A DNA stretch of 64,000 nt from Halonotius aquaticus. GTDB taxonomy: Archaea; Halobacteriota; Halobacteria; Halobacteriales; Haloferacaceae. Shown here piece by piece: positions 46,776-55,764 of this stretch; within the stretch, counting starts at the first letter, position 1; the number at the start of each line of letters is the position of its first letter. The notes below the pieces were generated by a model. That model was not told the DNA's origin and did not search any database. It worked only from the letters and a program-made list of their open reading frames with translations. Both the position numbers and the translations under genes were made by a program. Location: the NCBI RefSeq assembly GCF_003605575.1, contig NZ_QKNY01000005.1, positions 62,001 to 126,000 on the forward strand, written 5' to 3'.

Positions 46776-47075
46776 TCACCCAAAGAGGCTCCCCCGTTGC
46801 CTAGTATCCTGCTGGGTGAGTGCGCCTGCACGCGGGAGGTGCGTTGCACAGCCACCACAGTAGCGGTAATCGGCGTCGTTGGCGGTACCGCAGTCAGGAC
46901 ACTCAACAACACCGTTCTCGACGGACACCGACGTTGTGGTGTCGGCCGCAGCCGCGTTGTCGGCTGTCTGCTGGCGGCGGTACACTCCGTATAGCACCAC
47001 GAGGTGGAGCACGGTGCCGGCGAGCAGCACGCCGACGTACCACTGACTGTCGAGCATGGTTGCCTCCATCAGCAT
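46776..47075 (-). CDS. membrane-anchored zinc-ribbon protein
   Basis: 99 aa. One transmembrane helix near the N-terminus (about 11-32) and a C-terminal zinc ribbon CPDCG ... YRYCGGCATHL (four Cys in two C-x2-C pairs). Start choice: a minus-strand TATA-like element near 47105 favours the ATG at 47075, while a GGAGG word sits 5 nt before the internal ATG at 47057; either is possible. Function unknown. Confidence 0.7.
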   Translation of the reverse strand: MLMEATMLDSQWYVGVLLAGTVLHLVVLYGVYRRQQTADNAAAADTTTSVSVENGVVECPDCGTANDADYRYCGGCATHLPRAGALTQQDTRQRGSLFG

Positions 47076-47128
47076 CTACGACCGCAATACACAAACGAGT
47101 AGCTATTTCTTTCAGCCCCCAACTCAAT

Positions 47129-47776
47129 TCAAGATTCGAACGCAAGCCCGTCGACCGCGGCATCGAGATCGGTGGCCGTAATATCGCCGTGTCGCAGGAT
47201 CGTCGGCTCCATGTCGGTGAGGTCGACGATGGTACTCGACTGTGTTGTTCCTTGGGCCTCGCCGTCGAGGATGTAGTCGACGCGATCGCCGACCTGCTCG
47301 ATGGCGAGGTCAAGATCGACGAGTTGCCCGTCGGCCTGCCCCGTGAGATTCGCGGAGGTCATACAGAGCGGCTGGTCGACTGCCGCCGAAAGCCCCCGCC
47401 ACGTCGGATTGCTGAGACAGCCGAGGGCGACCGTTTCGCCGCCGGCAACGACGCGGTCGGGCACACGTTCGGTCTTTTCGAGAATGATGTTGAGCGGGCC
47501 GGGCCAGAAGGCGTCGACGAGCGTGTCGACAGCGGCCTCGCGGTCGGTCGTCGCCCACCGCTCCCAGTCGGCTGGATCGCGGATAAACAGTGTCAGGGGA
47601 TCGGTCGGCTCGCGGTTTTTGATCCGGAAGGCGCGTTCGATGGCCGCCTCGTTCCATGGATCGAGCGTGAGTGCAAGGTTGGTGTCGCTGGGCGCGACGA
47701 CCACGCCGCCGTCGCAAATGCAGTCGGCCGCGGTTTCGATCCCCTCGGGTGTCGGTTCGAGTCGGGAGCCGCTCAT
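47129..47776 (-). CDS. Sua5/YciO/YrdC family protein (threonylcarbamoyl-AMP synthase type)
   Basis: 215 aa from MSGSRLEPTPEG (an earlier in-frame start at 47827 has poor composition). The YrdC fold shows GVVVAPSDTNLALTLD, FRIKNREPTDPLTLFI (the Lys-Arg ATP/threonine site) and CMTSANLTGQADGQ. Family role: first step of the t6A tRNA modification, making threonylcarbamoyl-AMP. Whether this is the main Sua5 or a YciO-like paralogue is undecided, as it lacks the C-terminal Sua5 domain. Confidence 0.82.
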   Translation of the reverse strand: MSGSRLEPTPEGIETAADCICDGGVVVAPSDTNLALTLDPWNEAAIERAFRIKNREPTDPLTLFIRDPADWERWATTDREAAVDTLVDAFWPGPLNIILEKTERVPDRVVAGGETVALGCLSNPTWRGLSAAVDQPLCMTSANLTGQADGQLVDLDLAIEQVGDRVDYILDGEAQGTTQSSTIVDLTDMEPTILRHGDITATDLDAAVDGLAFES

Positions 47777-47839
47777 GGCTCGTCGTGCGGGCCGATCCTG
47801 TTTGGTGGTTGTGCTTGCGCTTCGCAACCCGATTGCAGT

Positions 47840-48289
47840 CTACTCTGCGTGTCGGACGATGTGGACGTCGTACTCCGGATCCTTCGACAGCGGGCTGCCG
47901 ACACTCGTCACCGGCGTCGAGATCCGTCCGGCGTTCTCCGTCCCGATGAAGATGATCGAGACATCCAGTTCGCCGGCGACACGGCGAACGGTGCGGGTGA
48001 TATCGTCGATAGCGGTTGCGGTCAGGGCGTCGCTTTCGGCTGGGGTTTCACACCGGAACCGCGCCTCGGGGGCGAGCTCGGCGACGCGCTGTTCGAAGTT
48101 CTCACAGAGTTGGTCGATATCGAACGGCTCGCCGGCGTTGATCCAGCCACGTTCGACCGCAAAGGAGCTATCGTCGGGGACGACAGTCAGGACGACAACT
48201 TCCTCACCGCGGGTCTCGCCGAACTCGGTGGCGCGCGTGAGTGCGGTCACTGCCAGATCTGAGCCATCGAATGGGACGAGTAGCGTCAT
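47840..48289 (-). CDS. universal stress protein (UspA) family
   Basis: 149 aa single UspA domain: MTLLVPFDGSDLAVTALTRA at the start and IGTENAGRISTPVTSVGSPL at the end. The nucleotide-binding glycine loop (G-x2-G-x9-G-S) is only partly kept, so ATP binding is doubtful. Stand-alone between the Sua5-like gene and crtB. Confidence 0.88.
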   Translation of the reverse strand: MTLLVPFDGSDLAVTALTRATEFGETRGEEVVVLTVVPDDSSFAVERGWINAGEPFDIDQLCENFEQRVAELAPEARFRCETPAESDALTATAIDDITRTVRRVAGELDVSIIFIGTENAGRISTPVTSVGSPLSKDPEYDVHIVRHAE

Positions 48290-48352
48290 AGCTCGCGGTT
48301 CAGCATGCAGGCGGTTATACCTCGTGTTGATCCCCGGCGTGTGAGAATCGCC

Positions 48353-49306
48353 TTACCGTACCGGAAGCCGGTCGACGAGCTTCGCACCGCGGGTGAACAT
48401 CCCGCCGCCGCTATCGCCGGTGACCGCCCAGAAGACGGCTTCGGGATCCTTGTTCCAGATCCACCGCCACCGCGTTTTGGCCAGCAGATAGAGCTTGCGA
48501 GCGGTGCCCAGTTGTGGTGTCGCCGACAACACGTCATAGTCGCGTGTGCGGATCAGCCGATGGTGGTCGGCATACAGCACCGCCGCGAGCAACACCGCCA
48601 GTTGGCAGTCCTCAGGGAGGTATTTGATCCCCGCAACACCCTTCTCATAGAGCTCCTCGGCGCGTTGGAGTTCGGTCTGCATGGCTGCCGCGAAGCTCTC
48701 ATCCATCTCGAAGTTCCGGATCTGGTCGTTGGTGACGCCGTGTTGGGCCAGCGTCGACTGTGGCAGGTAGATCCGGTCGCGCTCGACGATATCCTCTCGA
48801 ACATCCCGCAGAAAGTTGGTGAGTTGGAAGGCTTCGCCGAGTGCGGTCGCATGCGGGAGGGCTTTCTCGGGATCGTCGGGGTTCATGACGTCGGTCATCA
48901 TCCGACCGACTGCTGAGGCTGAGCCGTCCATGTAAGCCTCTAACTCGTCGTAGGTGGCGTACTCGTCGGTGTCGATATCCGACACCATCGCATCGATGAA
49001 GACCTCGATGTCCTCGTCGTTGAGGTCGTACTCCTTGCGGAGCTCGGAGAAGGCCGCGAGGACGGGGTCGTCGGTCTCGCGCTCGCCGAGGGCGGCCGCC
49101 CGAATTCGTTCGAGTTCGGCGCGCTGCTCGGCGGGGGCGACCCCGTCGGCGTCGTCGACGACCTCGTCGGCAACGCGGAAGAAGGCATACAGGACGTAGG
49201 TCGCCTCACGGACGCGTTCGGGGAGCAACCGCGTGGCGAGATGGAAGGTCTTGCCCGTGCGCTGTTGGATGGTCTTACTCCGGGCGATTTGGTCGTCGTC
49301 TACCAT
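48353..49306 (-). CDS. crtB: phytoene synthase
   Basis: 317 aa. Condenses two geranylgeranyl diphosphates to phytoene, first step of carotenoid synthesis. Both Asp-rich metal sites are present: AFFRVADEVVDD and NFLRDVREDIVERDRIYLP, and HATALGEAFQLTNF. Last gene of the bacterioruberin cluster, separated by about 190 bp from the zinc-finger gene, with a minus-strand TATA-like ctatatgc (about 49365-49372), so it may be transcribed separately. Start at the ATG 49306. Confidence 0.95.
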   Translation of the reverse strand: MVDDDQIARSKTIQQRTGKTFHLATRLLPERVREATYVLYAFFRVADEVVDDADGVAPAEQRAELERIRAAALGERETDDPVLAAFSELRKEYDLNDEDIEVFIDAMVSDIDTDEYATYDELEAYMDGSASAVGRMMTDVMNPDDPEKALPHATALGEAFQLTNFLRDVREDIVERDRIYLPQSTLAQHGVTNDQIRNFEMDESFAAAMQTELQRAEELYEKGVAGIKYLPEDCQLAVLLAAVLYADHHRLIRTRDYDVLSATPQLGTARKLYLLAKTRWRWIWNKDPEAVFWAVTGDSGGGMFTRGAKLVDRLPVR

Positions 49307-49497
49307 GTCAATTGGGGGGTAGTCGGGGGCCAGTCATCGGTCTCGTCGGCCGGTTCCGGCGGCACAGCATATAGCCACAATACGGCCGCAAGCGACATAA
49401 CAGTTCGTACACAATCCGGGTTCCTTGGTATTCGTTCACGCCGAGTGCGGCCTCGGATTCAACTCAACTGCGTGTCGGCACTGAGCGACAGGACGGC

Positions 49498-49626
49498 TCA
49501 GTAGAATGTATCGGCACAGTCGTAGACGACGCCGTGGGTCGGACAGATGTACTTGCAGTGGCGGTGTTGCATCGACTCGCCACACAGCGGACAGGGCCGG
49601 CCGGGTGGCGTCTCGCTGTCGGCCAT
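49498..49626 (-). CDS. 42-aa zinc-finger protein in the carotenoid cluster
   Basis: Tiny gene from the ATG 49626, 24 bp after cruF on the same strand. It reads MADSETPPGRPCPLCGESM and continues with HCKYICPTHGVVYDCADTFY. Cys/His pairs C-x2-C and C-x3-H-x6-C form a zinc site. Haloarchaea have many such small zinc proteins, and one in this same position between cruF and crtB is, as I recall, also found in Haloferax. Its role in pigment synthesis is unknown. Confidence 0.75.
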   Translation of the reverse strand: MADSETPPGRPCPLCGESMQHRHCKYICPTHGVVYDCADTFY

Positions 49627-49650
49627 ACCGGATCACGGAGAGCCAGCCAA

Positions 49651-50616
49651 TTAGCTTTCGCGGTCGACGACCCGCGGGAGATACACGCCCGTCGAGGGCC
49701 GGAGCAGCCCCACATCGAACCGCTTGGCTCGGAGGATCCCGAGCCCGAAGCCGGTAGCCACGACCACCGGCAGCCAGTTGCCGAACCACGCGTTGATCGC
49801 CCCCCAGAGGATGACGAAGCTGACCATGTCGTCGAGCATGAAGTCACAGGCGTCGAGGCGATCGAACAGCCCCGACTGATCGAGGGCAAAATCAAGGACA
49901 CCGACGGCGACCGTCGCGCTCACCACCCAGCCCGCGAAGTTCGACAGCGGTACGTCGTAGAAGACGCCGCCGGCGTCGTAGGTCCAGAATCCAAGTGAGA
50001 CGGCCGCCGGATCAAGCACGAGATCCATCGTCACGACCGCCGGGATCACCACGGCCAGCCGCGCCAGCCGGGAGCCTGCCCGGTCGCCGAGCAACAACAG
50101 ACACAGCAGATAGGCGTTCAACACGAGCGGGATGAAGAAGACGGGGAGCGCGGCGGGGATCCCGCCGACCATCGGGCCAAGACTGACACCGTACTCGAAG
50201 AAGCCGTAGGGCCAGCCGGCTGTGACGCCGACGTACTCGATCAGGTAGGTGTAGGTCGTCAGCAGCCCCAGTCCGGCAACGCCCCGGCGGCCGAGCGTCG
50301 GGAGCACGCCGACGAGCATCGGCGCGGCCATCACGACTGTTCCGAACACGAGGAACGGCGGATTAAACCGGAGCGGCTCGGGAACCATCGCCCAGCCTTC
50401 CGCGCTGCCGACGAGCATGAGCGCGCCGACCAGTGGGAAGAAGACAGCGATCGTAAACCGGTTACCGTCAACGAGGGCGTCAAGCCACGGTTCGACCTCG
50501 CAACGATTTTTCGGCACCCCGGCGACCGCATCGGCAAGCCCGTCGGCTTCGGTGATCTGCGGTCGCTCGGCTGCCGGCGACTTAGAGACCGCGGACGACT
50601 CAGCAACGTTGCTCAC
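49651..50616 (-). CDS. cruF: bisanhydrobacterioruberin hydratase (CruF family)
   Basis: 321 aa with about eight membrane spans. Adds the last hydroxyl groups in bacterioruberin synthesis. Family segments: GWPYGFFEYG, GGIPAALPVFFIPLVLNAYLL, MDLVLDPAAVSLGFWTYD, and FYDVPLSNFAGW. The GTG start at 50616 overlaps the lyeJ stop by 4 nt (GTGA), so they are coupled; a longer open frame upstream is inside lyeJ and ignored. Confidence 0.9.
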   Translation of the reverse strand: MSNVAESSAVSKSPAAERPQITEADGLADAVAGVPKNRCEVEPWLDALVDGNRFTIAVFFPLVGALMLVGSAEGWAMVPEPLRFNPPFLVFGTVVMAAPMLVGVLPTLGRRGVAGLGLLTTYTYLIEYVGVTAGWPYGFFEYGVSLGPMVGGIPAALPVFFIPLVLNAYLLCLLLLGDRAGSRLARLAVVIPAVVTMDLVLDPAAVSLGFWTYDAGGVFYDVPLSNFAGWVVSATVAVGVLDFALDQSGLFDRLDACDFMLDDMVSFVILWGAINAWFGNWLPVVVATGFGLGILRAKRFDVGLLRPSTGVYLPRVVDRES

Positions 50617-51500
50617 GGCAGCACCTCCGTTGGCGGGACGATCCGCCAAAGTAATCCGAGCGTAAACAGCGTCCCAACAGCCGTGTTGAGCGCGGGGAAC
50701 CACCAGTAGGCGCGGTCGACGGCGACCGAACTGGTCGCCACCCACGCGACAAAGACAGGGTAGACAGCCATGAGCACGCCGAGACGTAGATCAACGACCG
50801 CGAAGGCACCAGCAGCGGCGAGCCAGCAGGCCGCAACATAGCCGTAGGTACGTCGCTTCCCGAGCCACGTCGCTGTCGTCCGAATCCCGGCTCGTCGATC
50901 GGGGTCGATATCGGGAATTGCTGAGAATGTGTGCATCCCCATCGTCCAGAGCCACGCGCCGACAACCGCCATCGCGGGCGGTTGGGTTCCGGCGACGGCG
51001 GCGTAGGCGGCGATCCCGGGGAGGATGTAGAGCCCATTGGAAAGCGAGTCGAGCAGTGGCGTCGTTTTGAACCGCGCGGGCGGCGCGCTGTATTCGACAG
51101 CCAGCAGAAGGAACCCGGCGATCCATGGCCACGCGGCTGTGGATGCGATGGCGAACAGCGGCACCGCAAGCAGCCCGCTGGCGACGACGCTGGCGATGAC
51201 GGCGGGGCCGCCCTGCCAGCGCGCCTCGCGCTCGGTTTTTTTCGGGTTCTCAGTGTCGATGTCGGCATCGAAGATGTCGTTGACGCCGTACAGCAGGACG
51301 TTCGCCGGCAGCAGGAAGTAGCCGAATAAGGCGAAGCCGACCGGCAAAAAGAGGTCAGGCACGGTCTCGGCGGCCGCAGCGACGCCGACGACGACGGGGC
51401 CGGCGAGGTAGAACCAGAATCGTGGCCGCGAGAGGATCAGCAGGTAGCGGAGGCCGTCGGTTGCCGTGCTGTTCGACTGGTCGGTGCCCACGGCGGTCAT
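50613..51500 (-). CDS. lyeJ: lycopene elongase/hydratase (UbiA family)
   Basis: 295 aa UbiA prenyltransferase fold with about nine membrane spans. Adds C5 units to lycopene and hydrates, toward C50 bacterioruberin. The first Asp motif is GVNDIFDADIDTENPKK, and the second is SAIPDIDPDRRAGIRTTAT. The ATG at 51500 overlaps the crtD stop (ATGA). Middle gene of a coupled crtD-lyeJ-cruF transcript. Confidence 0.92.
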   Translation of the reverse strand: MTAVGTDQSNSTATDGLRYLLILSRPRFWFYLAGPVVVGVAAAAETVPDLFLPVGFALFGYFLLPANVLLYGVNDIFDADIDTENPKKTEREARWQGGPAVIASVVASGLLAVPLFAIASTAAWPWIAGFLLLAVEYSAPPARFKTTPLLDSLSNGLYILPGIAAYAAVAGTQPPAMAVVGAWLWTMGMHTFSAIPDIDPDRRAGIRTTATWLGKRRTYGYVAACWLAAAGAFAVVDLRLGVLMAVYPVFVAWVATSSVAVDRAYWWFPALNTAVGTLFTLGLLWRIVPPTEVLP

Positions 51501-53041
51501 CACTCCTCGATCGCTTCGGCGGTGTGTTGGCCGCTGATCAGACACATCGGGACGCCGATCCCCGGCGTCGTATACGAGCCGGTGAAATACAGCCCATCGA
51601 CCTCCGTCGATTTGCGGTTCGGCCGCAGGAGGGCGGTCTGTGGGAGGGTGTGGGCCATCCCGAGGGCGGTGCCGTGCATCGAGTTGTAGCGGTCGCTGAA
51701 GTCGTTGACACAGAAGGATTCCTCGAAGACGATGCGGTCGCGCAGCTCGACGCCGGTGTTGGCGGCGATGTCGTCAAGGACGAGTTCGCGGAACTCCTCA
51801 CGGAGTTCGGGCGTATCGTTGAGGTTTGCGGCGATCGGGACGAGCGCAAAGAGGTTGCTGTGGCCCTCGGGGGCGACGCTGTCGTCAGTTTTTGAGGGGA
51901 CACAGAGGTAGTAGGCGGGATCGTCGGGCCACTGTGGGTCGTCGAAGATGGTTTCGAAGTGGTCGTCCCAGTCGGTCGGCAGAACGAGTGTGTGGTGTTC
52001 GAGTGGCTCCACGTCGCCTTCGACACCGAGATAGAGCAGATAGGCGGAGGGCGCGTAGGTGCGGCTTTCCCAATAGTCTTCGCTGTATTGCCGTTTTTCG
52101 GCCGGCAGGAGTTCCTGCTCGGTGTGGGCGTAGTCGGCGTTCGAGACAACGTAGTCGGCGAGGTATTCCTCGCCGTGTTCGGTTCTGACCGCAAAGCCGC
52201 CTTTTCGGCCGGCGATTTCGGTGACGGGCTGGTCGGTGATGTATTCGACGCCGAGTTCCTCGCCGAGCTCAACCATCGCGTCCACCAGTGACCGAAGCCC
52301 ACCCTCTGGGTAGTAGACGCCCATGTTGAAATCGACGTGGCTCATCAGGTTGTAGAGCGCGGGTGTGTTGCTTGGCGAGCCACCGAGGAAGACCAGGGTG
52401 TACTGCATGATCTGCTGCAGTTTGGGGTGCTCAAAGTAGTCTGCAACGTGGCCTTGCATCTTCCCGAGCAGCGACAGCCCCCACGAGTAGCGGAACACGT
52501 CGGTATCGATGTAATCTCGCAGTCGGGGGCGATCTTCGTAGACGAAGTGTTCCATCCCGACGTTGTAGGTGTACTCAGATTTGTCGAGATACCGATCTAG
52601 GGCGTCGCCTGCGCCGGGTTCATACCCCTCAAAGATCTCCTTGTTCGTTTCGAGGTCGGGTACCATATCGACCTGATCGCCGTCCTTGAAGAAGATGCGG
52701 TAGTGGGGATCGAGCTGTGTGAGCTCGTAGTAGTCACTCGGCTGTTTGCCGAAGTGGCCGAAAAACCGCTCGAAGACGTCGGGCATGAGATACCACGAGG
52801 GGCCCATATCGAAGGTGAACCCCTCCGCGTTGAGTTGGCTGGCCCGGCCGCCAAGCTGTTCGTTTTTTTCGACGACCGTCACGTTCGCGCCGGCGTCGGC
52901 GAGATAGCAGGCCGTTGACAGCCCGCCAAAGCCGCTGCCGACGATCACGATATCGTCGCCGTCGACCGGGATTTCGCCGTCGTAGCGGCCCTCGTCGCCG
53001 CCGTGTGTCACTGCTGTGTCGTCGTCGCTGGCGGTCGCCAT
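51500..53041 (-). CDS. crtD: carotenoid 3,4-desaturase
   Basis: 513 aa phytoene-desaturase-family FAD enzyme. FAD fold VIVGSGFGGLSTACYLAD, EKNEQLGGRASQL, DMGPSWYLMPDVFERFF near the N-terminus and GLYFTGSYTTPGIGVPMCL at the C-terminus. In bacterioruberin synthesis CrtD introduces the 3,4 double bonds after each C5 addition. First gene of the operon; a minus-strand TATA-like ctttatttg is about 31 nt upstream, with a CTCTAGAG dyad between TATA and start. Confidence 0.92.
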   Translation of the reverse strand: MATASDDDTAVTHGGDEGRYDGEIPVDGDDIVIVGSGFGGLSTACYLADAGANVTVVEKNEQLGGRASQLNAEGFTFDMGPSWYLMPDVFERFFGHFGKQPSDYYELTQLDPHYRIFFKDGDQVDMVPDLETNKEIFEGYEPGAGDALDRYLDKSEYTYNVGMEHFVYEDRPRLRDYIDTDVFRYSWGLSLLGKMQGHVADYFEHPKLQQIMQYTLVFLGGSPSNTPALYNLMSHVDFNMGVYYPEGGLRSLVDAMVELGEELGVEYITDQPVTEIAGRKGGFAVRTEHGEEYLADYVVSNADYAHTEQELLPAEKRQYSEDYWESRTYAPSAYLLYLGVEGDVEPLEHHTLVLPTDWDDHFETIFDDPQWPDDPAYYLCVPSKTDDSVAPEGHSNLFALVPIAANLNDTPELREEFRELVLDDIAANTGVELRDRIVFEESFCVNDFSDRYNSMHGTALGMAHTLPQTALLRPNRKSTEVDGLYFTGSYTTPGIGVPMCLISGQHTAEAIEE

Positions 53042-53128
53042 ACTACCTCTCTAGAGGGTCGTCAGTCAAATAAAGGGACGGACTCGGCGGGCGCAGTAGT
53101 TTTACTTGTGGCTTCGCCAAGAGTATTC

Positions 53129-53701
53129 ATGCAGCCACGCGGCGTCTTCTGGTCGATCTATCGGGAGGCGCTGCCGGTGTTGGCCATCGCGCTGCTCGGT
53201 GGGCTCTGTTCCGGCCTTGTGCTGTCGGGGCTACTCGATAGCGTCGCCGACTTTCCGGGTCTGTTGGTGATGGTGCCGGTGTTTCTGGCAACCCGGGGCA
53301 ACGTCTATGGCTCGCTTGGCGGTCGGATCGCCACCGGGCTCCATCAAGGTCTCATTCAGCCCCGTTTCGAGTGGAACGACCGCTTGGTCAACGCGATCAT
53401 CGCCTCGGGAATCAACGCTATCGGCATCTCGATCGTCATCGGCTCGCTCTCATGGGGCGTGTTGACGCTGCTTGGCCGGGAGCCGGCACCACTGCGCGTG
53501 CTCGTTGGGATCGTACTCATCGCTAGCCTGTTGACCGCGGTTGTGATGATCGGTGGGCTGCTCACACTGCTGTTTGCCGGCTACAAGGCCGGCCGCGATC
53601 CGGACAACCTTGTCGGCCCGATCGTGACGACGCTGGGCGATGTTTTCGGGATGGCGTTTCTGTTTCTTGCGGTGCTGATTGTCGAGGTGCTTGTCTCGTG
53701 A
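53129..53701 (+). CDS. MgtE/SLC41-type cation transporter half, first subunit
   Basis: 190 aa with five predicted helices, the transmembrane domain of the MgtE family: VPVFLATRGNVYGSLGGRIAT and GPIVTTLGDVFGMAFLF are the conserved Mg2+-pathway segments. No N or CBS domains. The start ATG at 53129 (MQPRGVFW) follows a TATA-like tttacttg about 28 nt upstream. The second half follows immediately, so transport needs both. Confidence 0.85.
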   Translation: MQPRGVFWSIYREALPVLAIALLGGLCSGLVLSGLLDSVADFPGLLVMVPVFLATRGNVYGSLGGRIATGLHQGLIQPRFEWNDRLVNAIIASGINAIGISIVIGSLSWGVLTLLGREPAPLRVLVGIVLIASLLTAVVMIGGLLTLLFAGYKAGRDPDNLVGPIVTTLGDVFGMAFLFLAVLIVEVLVS

Positions 53702-53718
53702 GTCGATCCCACCAACGA

Positions 53719-53725
53719 GGAGGTG
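53719..53725 (+). promoter_or_regulatory. strong Shine-Dalgarno for the second MgtE half
   Basis: GGAGGTG lies 7 nt before the GTG at 53733 and decides this start. Strong sites like this are uncommon in this window, where most transcripts appear leaderless; it fits an internal operon gene. Confidence 0.65.
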
Positions 53726-53732
53726 GTCGCTG

Positions 53733-54314
53733 GTGGCGCTGCTGACCGACGCCGACCTCGGCAGTTGGGGAACCGGTCACATCGTCCGGACGATGTTCCC
53801 GCTGTTGGTCGTGCTGTGTGCGATTGTCCTCTGGGCCGGGATCACCCTGGAAGATGCCGGCGACCTGCTGGATCGCTACGGGCTATTGGCGGTGATGGTG
53901 CCGGCGATGATCGGGATGGGTGGCAACCTTGGCTCGATCTTGAGCGCGCGGCTCTCGACGCGGCTCCATCTCGGCACGACGACGTTCGATCCGACCGACC
54001 GGCTGCTGTGGGCGAATGTGGCGGCTATCTTCGCGCTGGCGGCGACGATTTTCACTGCCCTGGCGGTTACCGTCTGGCTGTTTGGCATGGTCGTCGGAGC
54101 TTCGCTGACGCTCGGCCAACTGCTTGTAATCTCGCTTCTCAGCGGGCTGTCGGTCGCCGCTATCGCCGTCGTCGCCAGCGTCGTCGCCACCTATGGCTCC
54201 TACCGACTCGGGATCGATCCCGACGACACCACGATCCCGATCGTCACCAACGTCGTCGACGTCTTCGGGATGCTCGTCTTCCTTGCCGTCTCGCGGTGGG
54301 TGCTGGTGGGCTGA
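53733..54314 (+). CDS. MgtE/SLC41-type cation transporter half, second subunit
   Basis: 193 aa from the GTG at 53733 (VALLTDADLGSWG), 31 bp after the first half. Five helices; MVPAMIGMGGNLGSILSARLS and PIVTNVVDVFGMLVF mirror the conserved segments of its neighbour, so the pair forms the two-fold pore. An upstream in-frame TTG at 53679 overlaps the first gene and lacks a ribosome site. Confidence 0.85.
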   Translation: MALLTDADLGSWGTGHIVRTMFPLLVVLCAIVLWAGITLEDAGDLLDRYGLLAVMVPAMIGMGGNLGSILSARLSTRLHLGTTTFDPTDRLLWANVAAIFALAATIFTALAVTVWLFGMVVGASLTLGQLLVISLLSGLSVAAIAVVASVVATYGSYRLGIDPDDTTIPIVTNVVDVFGMLVFLAVSRWVLVG

Positions 54315-54776
54315 TCACGCCGCGTCGCTATCGAGTTCGAACTGCTCGTGTTCTTTCACCGCGTTGAGCACGACACTCGTGTTTGATTCGTTGATGTCGA
54401 CATCGGCCAGCAGGCTCTTGATCTGTTCGTTCATCCCGTCGGTGTCTTCGAACTTGCCGACGGCGATGATGTCGTAATCGCCGGTCGCCTCGTAGACGCT
54501 GCTCATCTGTTTCTGTTCTCGGAGGCGATCTGTTAGTGCCGTCATCGCACTCCCCTCAACTTTCAGGTGGATGATCGCGGTCACGTCATAGCCAAGCTCG
54601 TTGTAGTCGATGATCGGGGTATAGCCGTCGATGATCCCCTCGGCTTCGAGTGCCTCAAGATGATTTGAGACGGTTGTCACCGAAACATCGAGCTCCTCCC
54701 CAAGACTTCGGAGACTCGCCCGCCCATCGCCAAGGAGTTCGTTCAGCAACTCCGCATCAAGATTTTCATACGTCAT
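54315..54776 (-). CDS. Lrp/AsnC-family transcriptional regulator
   Basis: 153 aa from the ATG 54776 ([19 protein letters not shown]). N-terminal helix-turn-helix ([22 protein letters not shown]) and C-terminal RAM ligand-binding domain ([11 protein letters not shown] ... [17 protein letters not shown]). The minus-strand TATA tattttaag (54799-54807) is 27 nt upstream, a leaderless start. Ligand and targets unknown; it is convergent with the transporter pair. Confidence 0.92.
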   Translation of the reverse strand: MTYENLDAELLNELLGDGRASLRSLGEELDVSVTTVSNHLEALEAEGIIDGYTPIIDYNELGYDVTAIIHLKVEGSAMTALTDRLREQKQMSSVYEATGDYDIIAVGKFEDTDGMNEQIKSLLADVDINESNTSVVLNAVKEHEQFELDSDAA

Positions 54777-54933
54777 GTCTTCGCGTAGGTATGGTGTTGA
54801 ACTTAAAATACTAGCTTCAAACAGCACGCTCGGCTCATAGTGAGTGATCTGCTGTCAATCGTGGTCACAACAGGACACTCCACGCTGCTGGTTTTGGACT
54901 GTGGGTAAACGATTGTCTTTCATATACTGAAAA

Positions 54934-54956
54934 ACAAAACAAACGTCTTGTTTTGT
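54934..54956. promoter_or_regulatory. perfect inverted repeat between the Lrp and metalloprotease genes
   Basis: ACAAAACAA and TTGTTTTGT, perfect 9-bp arms around ACGTC. It lies about 158 bp upstream of the Lrp start and 78 bp upstream of the metalloprotease start. A TATA-like tcatatactg (54919-54928) just before it suggests it overlaps the rightward transcription start. Possible operator for the adjacent Lrp protein. Confidence 0.5.
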
Positions 54957-55033
54957 GATGGCTGCTCTCCCCGCGCGCTGTTCCGTCGTTTGGAGCCGTA
55001 CGTTCATGTGCCCCGAGGCGGTTGCATCGGTCG

Positions 55034-55732
55034 ATGACTGGGCGCGGTTTCGGTGTGCTGGGACGCCGGCGACGCTCGCTGCTGTTTCGGCTGGCGACAG
55101 CACCGGGGATCGTCCTCCACGAACTCGCCCATCGCCTCACCTGTCTGGTGGCGGGCGTGCCGGTGCAGTCAGCCGTGTATTTTCAATTGACGGGGCCGCC
55201 CGGCTATGTCCAGCATGCGACGCCGAGCCGATGGTCGACAACTGCGCTGATCGCGCTGGCGCCACTGGGTGTCAACGTCGGCGTTGCAGCCGTGCTGCTC
55301 GAATACTCGCTGGCAACCTACACCGGGAGCGGTATCGACGCGGTCGCCGCCGGGGCGTTGTTGTGGTGGGTCGGTGTCGCCGCGCTCATCCATAGCCTCC
55401 CGAGTTCGACCGATCTCGGGACGGTGTGGGCCGCCACCACCACGCGGTGGTATCGGCTTCCGCTGGCGGTCGTCGTCGGCCCGCTGTACGCGCTCCGCCG
55501 GCTGGCCGGCGTCGTTGGCACCTACCGACTCACCGTCCCGCTGTCGCTTGTTGCGCTCGTCGGGATGATCGCCCTTCATGACCTGTCGCCGGCCGCGTTT
55601 CTCGACTGTGTTCTCGCCGGTCAGTGGGGCTGTTGGGACGGCTCGCCACGGCTGGGGGCGGTGCTCTCGATGGTGCTTCTCGACCTTCTTGATCGACTTC
55701 GAGCAATGGGTCTGTTTATGTACGTCTCATAA
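55034..55732 (+). CDS. membrane metalloprotease-like protein (HExxH)
   Basis: About 232 aa with five to six membrane spans. HELAH in LATAPGIVLHELAHRLTC is the zinc-binding HExxH motif, on the first helix, as in DUF3267/M50-like proteins. A later ALAPLGVNVGVAAVL could hold the conserved Pro region. Proteolysis is inferred from motif only. The ATG 55034 (MTGRGFGVLG) is chosen; an in-frame TTG is 12 nt upstream. Confidence 0.72.
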   Translation: MTGRGFGVLGRRRRSLLFRLATAPGIVLHELAHRLTCLVAGVPVQSAVYFQLTGPPGYVQHATPSRWSTTALIALAPLGVNVGVAAVLLEYSLATYTGSGIDAVAAGALLWWVGVAALIHSLPSSTDLGTVWAATTTRWYRLPLAVVVGPLYALRRLAGVVGTYRLTVPLSLVALVGMIALHDLSPAAFLDCVLAGQWGCWDGSPRLGAVLSMVLLDLLDRLRAMGLFMYVS

Positions 55733-55764
55733 CTCCCGTCGATCTGTGTGGCCCACGCCCGGCT

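Noticed and set aside
54955-55395. 146-codon plus frame before the metalloprotease
   Set aside because: Overlaps the metalloprotease in another frame, Arg/Cys-rich, no domain.
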